NCBI GenBank assembly: GCA_020630895.1
Contig: JAHDII010000168.1
Coordinates: 1-7,215, forward strand
DNA length: 7,215 nucleotides
Origin: Saprospiraceae bacterium
GTDB taxonomy: Bacteria > Bacteroidota > Bacteroidia > Chitinophagales > Saprospiraceae
Direction: 5' to 3'
Part shown: in pieces, positions 5,489 to 7,215 of the stretch
Numbering within the stretch: the stretch's first letter is position 1
How the letters are laid out: each line of letters opens with the position of its first letter
Notes under the pieces: generated by a model
Seen by the model: the letters and a program-made list of their open reading frames with translations, nothing else
What the model was told of the DNA's origin: nothing
Databases searched by the model: none
Made by a program: the position numbers and the translations under genes

Positions 5489-6802
5489 ATGAAAAAATAT
5501 ATTTTCACTTTTTGCACCTTATTTTTTATTACAACACTTTCTGCCCAAATTCAACGAATAGAATGGGCTTTGAATGATACGCTTGTTTCTCAACAAAAAA
5601 TATATAAAAAAGATGGAACACTTCAATTAGAAAATAAAATTATTGATAAACAATTGCATCGAATAGAGTATGGAGATAATAATCAAATTATCATTCAATG
5701 TGAAATTTTACAAAGAAGAGGAATTGACACATTTGTATCTTTCGATCCAGAAACTTACAAAGAAACTATTGAAGTATCAAAAAATATTTCAGATCGTCCC
5801 AATGGAAAATATATTGAATATTATGAAGGTGGAACTATAAAAACAAATGGAATATATCATCATTATTATCGAATTGGAGAATGGAAATATTATTACCCTA
5901 ATGGAGATATTTGGAAAGTGATTACATATAATAAATATGGTCAAAAACGGGGCATGTATGAAGAATATTATGAAGAAGAACAATTAAAAATAAAAGGGAA
6001 ATGGGAAGTGCAAAAATATACAACAAAAAGAAGAGGATATGATCCCATTACATACAAAGAAAAAGTAGAAACTTATGAAAAAGAGGAAGAGGTTAAAATC
6101 GGAGAATGGATATATTACTTAGAAACTGGAGAAGTAGAAAAAAAAGAATTTTATGTTCTTGCATCCAAAGAAGAATCCGAAAATAAATTAGAAGAATTTT
6201 ATAATGATGGAACACCCAAAGAATCTATAGAAATTAAAAATGAAATATATCATGGGATAAGTAAAAAATGGTATCCTAATGGACAATTATCTTTTCAAGG
6301 AAATTGGGTTCATGGAAAAAAAGAGGGTTGGCATATTTTTTATTTTAATAATGGTAATATTAGTAAAAAAATGTGGTATCAATTGAATGAAATAAAAAAA
6401 GAAATTGTTTTTGATATTCAAGCTAGAAAAAAATATTTTATTTTATATCATGTAAATAATGGTTATACAAGAAAATATTGGTATGAAAACGGGAAAAAAC
6501 TAAGTTATGAAAAACATAAAAATGGAGCTCCTATAACCTGTATAACTTATATTCCATTAAATAATAACAAAAATGAAAAAGAAGAACCTTCCTGTCATTG
6601 TGGAAAAAAACCTGTTTTTTGGAATGGTGAATTTTATGTTGATAATGAAGGAAATCGAGTGAATGAAAATTATGAAATGGAATATAAACAATGGTACGAA
6701 AATGGACAATTAAAAATTAAAACTATTTATAAAAATAAAAAAGAAATCAAAAAACAATGGGATGAAAATGGAAATGAAATTCCATTTGATGATGGTGACT
6801 AA
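5489..6802 (+). CDS. Secreted MORN_2/YwqK-type repeat protein
   Basis: This 437-residue protein starts with a Sec signal peptide, MKKYIFTFCTLFFITTLSA, probably cleaved before Q20, so it is exported. The rest is a chain of about ten MORN-variant units of the G-x-W-x-x-Y-Y-x-N-G-x-h type. Clear ones are at 105-120 (GKYIEYYEGGTIK), 130-142 (GEWKYYYPNGDIW), 154-170, 205-218 (GEWIYYLETGEVE), 233-245, 256-271 (KKWYPNGQLSFQG), 279-294, 327-339 (KYWYENGKKLS), 398-411 (KQWYENGQLKI) and 420-430. Such repeats form beta-hairpins stacked into an elongated sheet. Databases often label them 'toxin-antitoxin system YwqK family antitoxin', but nothing here supports a toxin-antitoxin role. A segment with RRG...DPxTYKExxE occurs twice (76-96 and 181-195), pointing to an internal duplication. 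C369 and C371 (SCHCGKKP) interrupt the repeats. The following gene starts 12 bases downstream. Confidence 0.88.
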   Translation: MKKYIFTFCTLFFITTLSAQIQRIEWALNDTLVSQQKIYKKDGTLQLENKIIDKQLHRIEYGDNNQIIIQCEILQRRGIDTFVSFDPETYKETIEVSKNISDRPNGKYIEYYEGGTIKTNGIYHHYYRIGEWKYYYPNGDIWKVITYNKYGQKRGMYEEYYEEEQLKIKGKWEVQKYTTKRRGYDPITYKEKVETYEKEEEVKIGEWIYYLETGEVEKKEFYVLASKEESENKLEEFYNDGTPKESIEIKNEIYHGISKKWYPNGQLSFQGNWVHGKKEGWHIFYFNNGNISKKMWYQLNEIKKEIVFDIQARKKYFILYHVNNGYTRKYWYENGKKLSYEKHKNGAPITCITYIPLNNNKNEKEEPSCHCGKKPVFWNGEFYVDNEGNRVNENYEMEYKQWYENGQLKIKTIYKNKKEIKKQWDENGNEIPFDDGD

Positions 6803-6814
6803 AATAAATAAATT

Positions 6815-7215
6815 ATGAAATTATTTTTTTCTTGTATTTTTTCCTTACTTTTTTCTTGGACACTATTAGGACAATCTTTATTAAAAGATACTCTAATAAA
6901 TCCTTATACGTATATTTATAATGATCATCAAGATACGATTCATTTAAAATTTAATACTCATGGATATTTTCTTTTTCCTTTTCAAACTAATATTTCCGAT
7001 TCTGTACAAATAGATGGAAAAGGAAGAAAAGAAATTATCTTTTATCATTCTTATACATTAACAAAAAATGAACATGGAGGAACCTACGATAGAATAGAAG
7101 ATAAAAGAATAAGTAAATATACTATTTGGAATTTAGATGAAAAAAAAATGTTATTTTCTGCTACACATTCTTTTCTATATAAATATAATATTTTTGATTT
7201 TTATATTACTCCTCG
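6815..7215 (+). CDS. N-terminal part of a secreted protein of unknown function, cut by the window edge
   Basis: The frame from ATG 6815 stays open to the window end, giving 133 residues. It begins MKLFFSCIFSLLFSWTLLGQ, a convincing Sec signal peptide with probable cleavage after Gly19. The mature part includes an acidic/Gly turn DSVQIDGKGRKEIIF (62-76), reminiscent of the calcium-binding loop before a strand in FG-GAP/VCBS-like repeats, but one occurrence is not enough to assign the domain. It continues with KYTIWNLDEKKMLFSA (101-116) and an aromatic-rich stretch, YKYNIFDFYITP. I do not recognise the family. The gene starts 12 bases after the MORN-type gene on the same strand, so the two are probably co-transcribed and both exported. 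Confidence 0.8.
   Translation, partial: MKLFFSCIFSLLFSWTLLGQSLLKDTLINPYTYIYNDHQDTIHLKFNTHGYFLFPFQTNISDSVQIDGKGRKEIIFYHSYTLTKNEHGGTYDRIEDKRISKYTIWNLDEKKMLFSATHSFLYKYNIFDFYITP

Noticed and set aside
5789..5983. 64-codon minus-strand frame opposite the MORN-type gene
   Set aside because: It is fully inside a well-supported coding region, and its Phe/Ile-rich product is what the reverse complement of Lys/Tyr/Asn-rich codons gives. No start context or family match supports it.
5489..6802. YwqK-type 'antitoxin' of a toxin-antitoxin pair
   Set aside because: The label comes from MORN_2 repeats in database naming. Here the protein has a signal peptide and neither neighbour is a recognisable toxin.
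7007..7037. FG-GAP/VCBS calcium-binding repeat in the truncated protein
   Set aside because: Only one loop-like DGKGRKEIIF match is visible, lacking the full DxDxDG pattern, so the domain was not called.

Overview
The window comes from a strongly AT-rich bacterium, most likely a member of the Bacteroidota. The evidence is: a 31-residue, Lys/Arg-rich AURKAIP1/COX24-type ribosomal protein of the form found in that phylum; an RNase G with the Bacteroidota-style N-terminus and extended S1 region; no purine-rich Shine-Dalgarno sequences before most genes (A-rich leaders instead); and secreted MORN-variant repeat proteins. I cannot name a genus.

Layout. Positions 1-66 hold the tail of an upstream gene, followed closely by the small ribosomal protein gene (88-183) and a clear hairpin terminator (221-247). 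A 397-bp gene-poor spacer follows, with two AT-rich inverted repeats, and then rng (RNase G, GTG start, 581-2137). Eleven bases later begins a class III PLP-dependent aminotransferase (2149-3333). A HIT-family (Hint-like) nucleotide hydrolase lies on the minus strand (3330-3734), converging on the aminotransferase so that the two stop codons interlock. Divergent from it is a DUF1569/DinB-like protein (3878-4330).

From about 4400 to the right edge the content becomes accessory and surface-directed. It comprises a predicted lipoprotein of an unnamed conserved family (4485-5150), a 120-bp imperfect inverted-repeat element built from degenerate ~10-12-bp units (5342-5461), a secreted protein with about ten MORN_2/YwqK-type repeats (5489-6802), and, 12 bases further on, the start of another secreted protein cut by the window edge (6815-7215).

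Functional reading. The left half is housekeeping (ribosome component, RNA processing and decay, amino-acid metabolism, nucleotide hydrolysis). The right half is a run of exported proteins of unknown role. I see no phage, CRISPR, transposase, tRNA or rRNA, and nothing that forms a convincing new multi-gene system. The items most worth checking are the inverted-repeat leader of rng, the 120-bp dispersed-repeat candidate, and the internally duplicated MORN-type protein.
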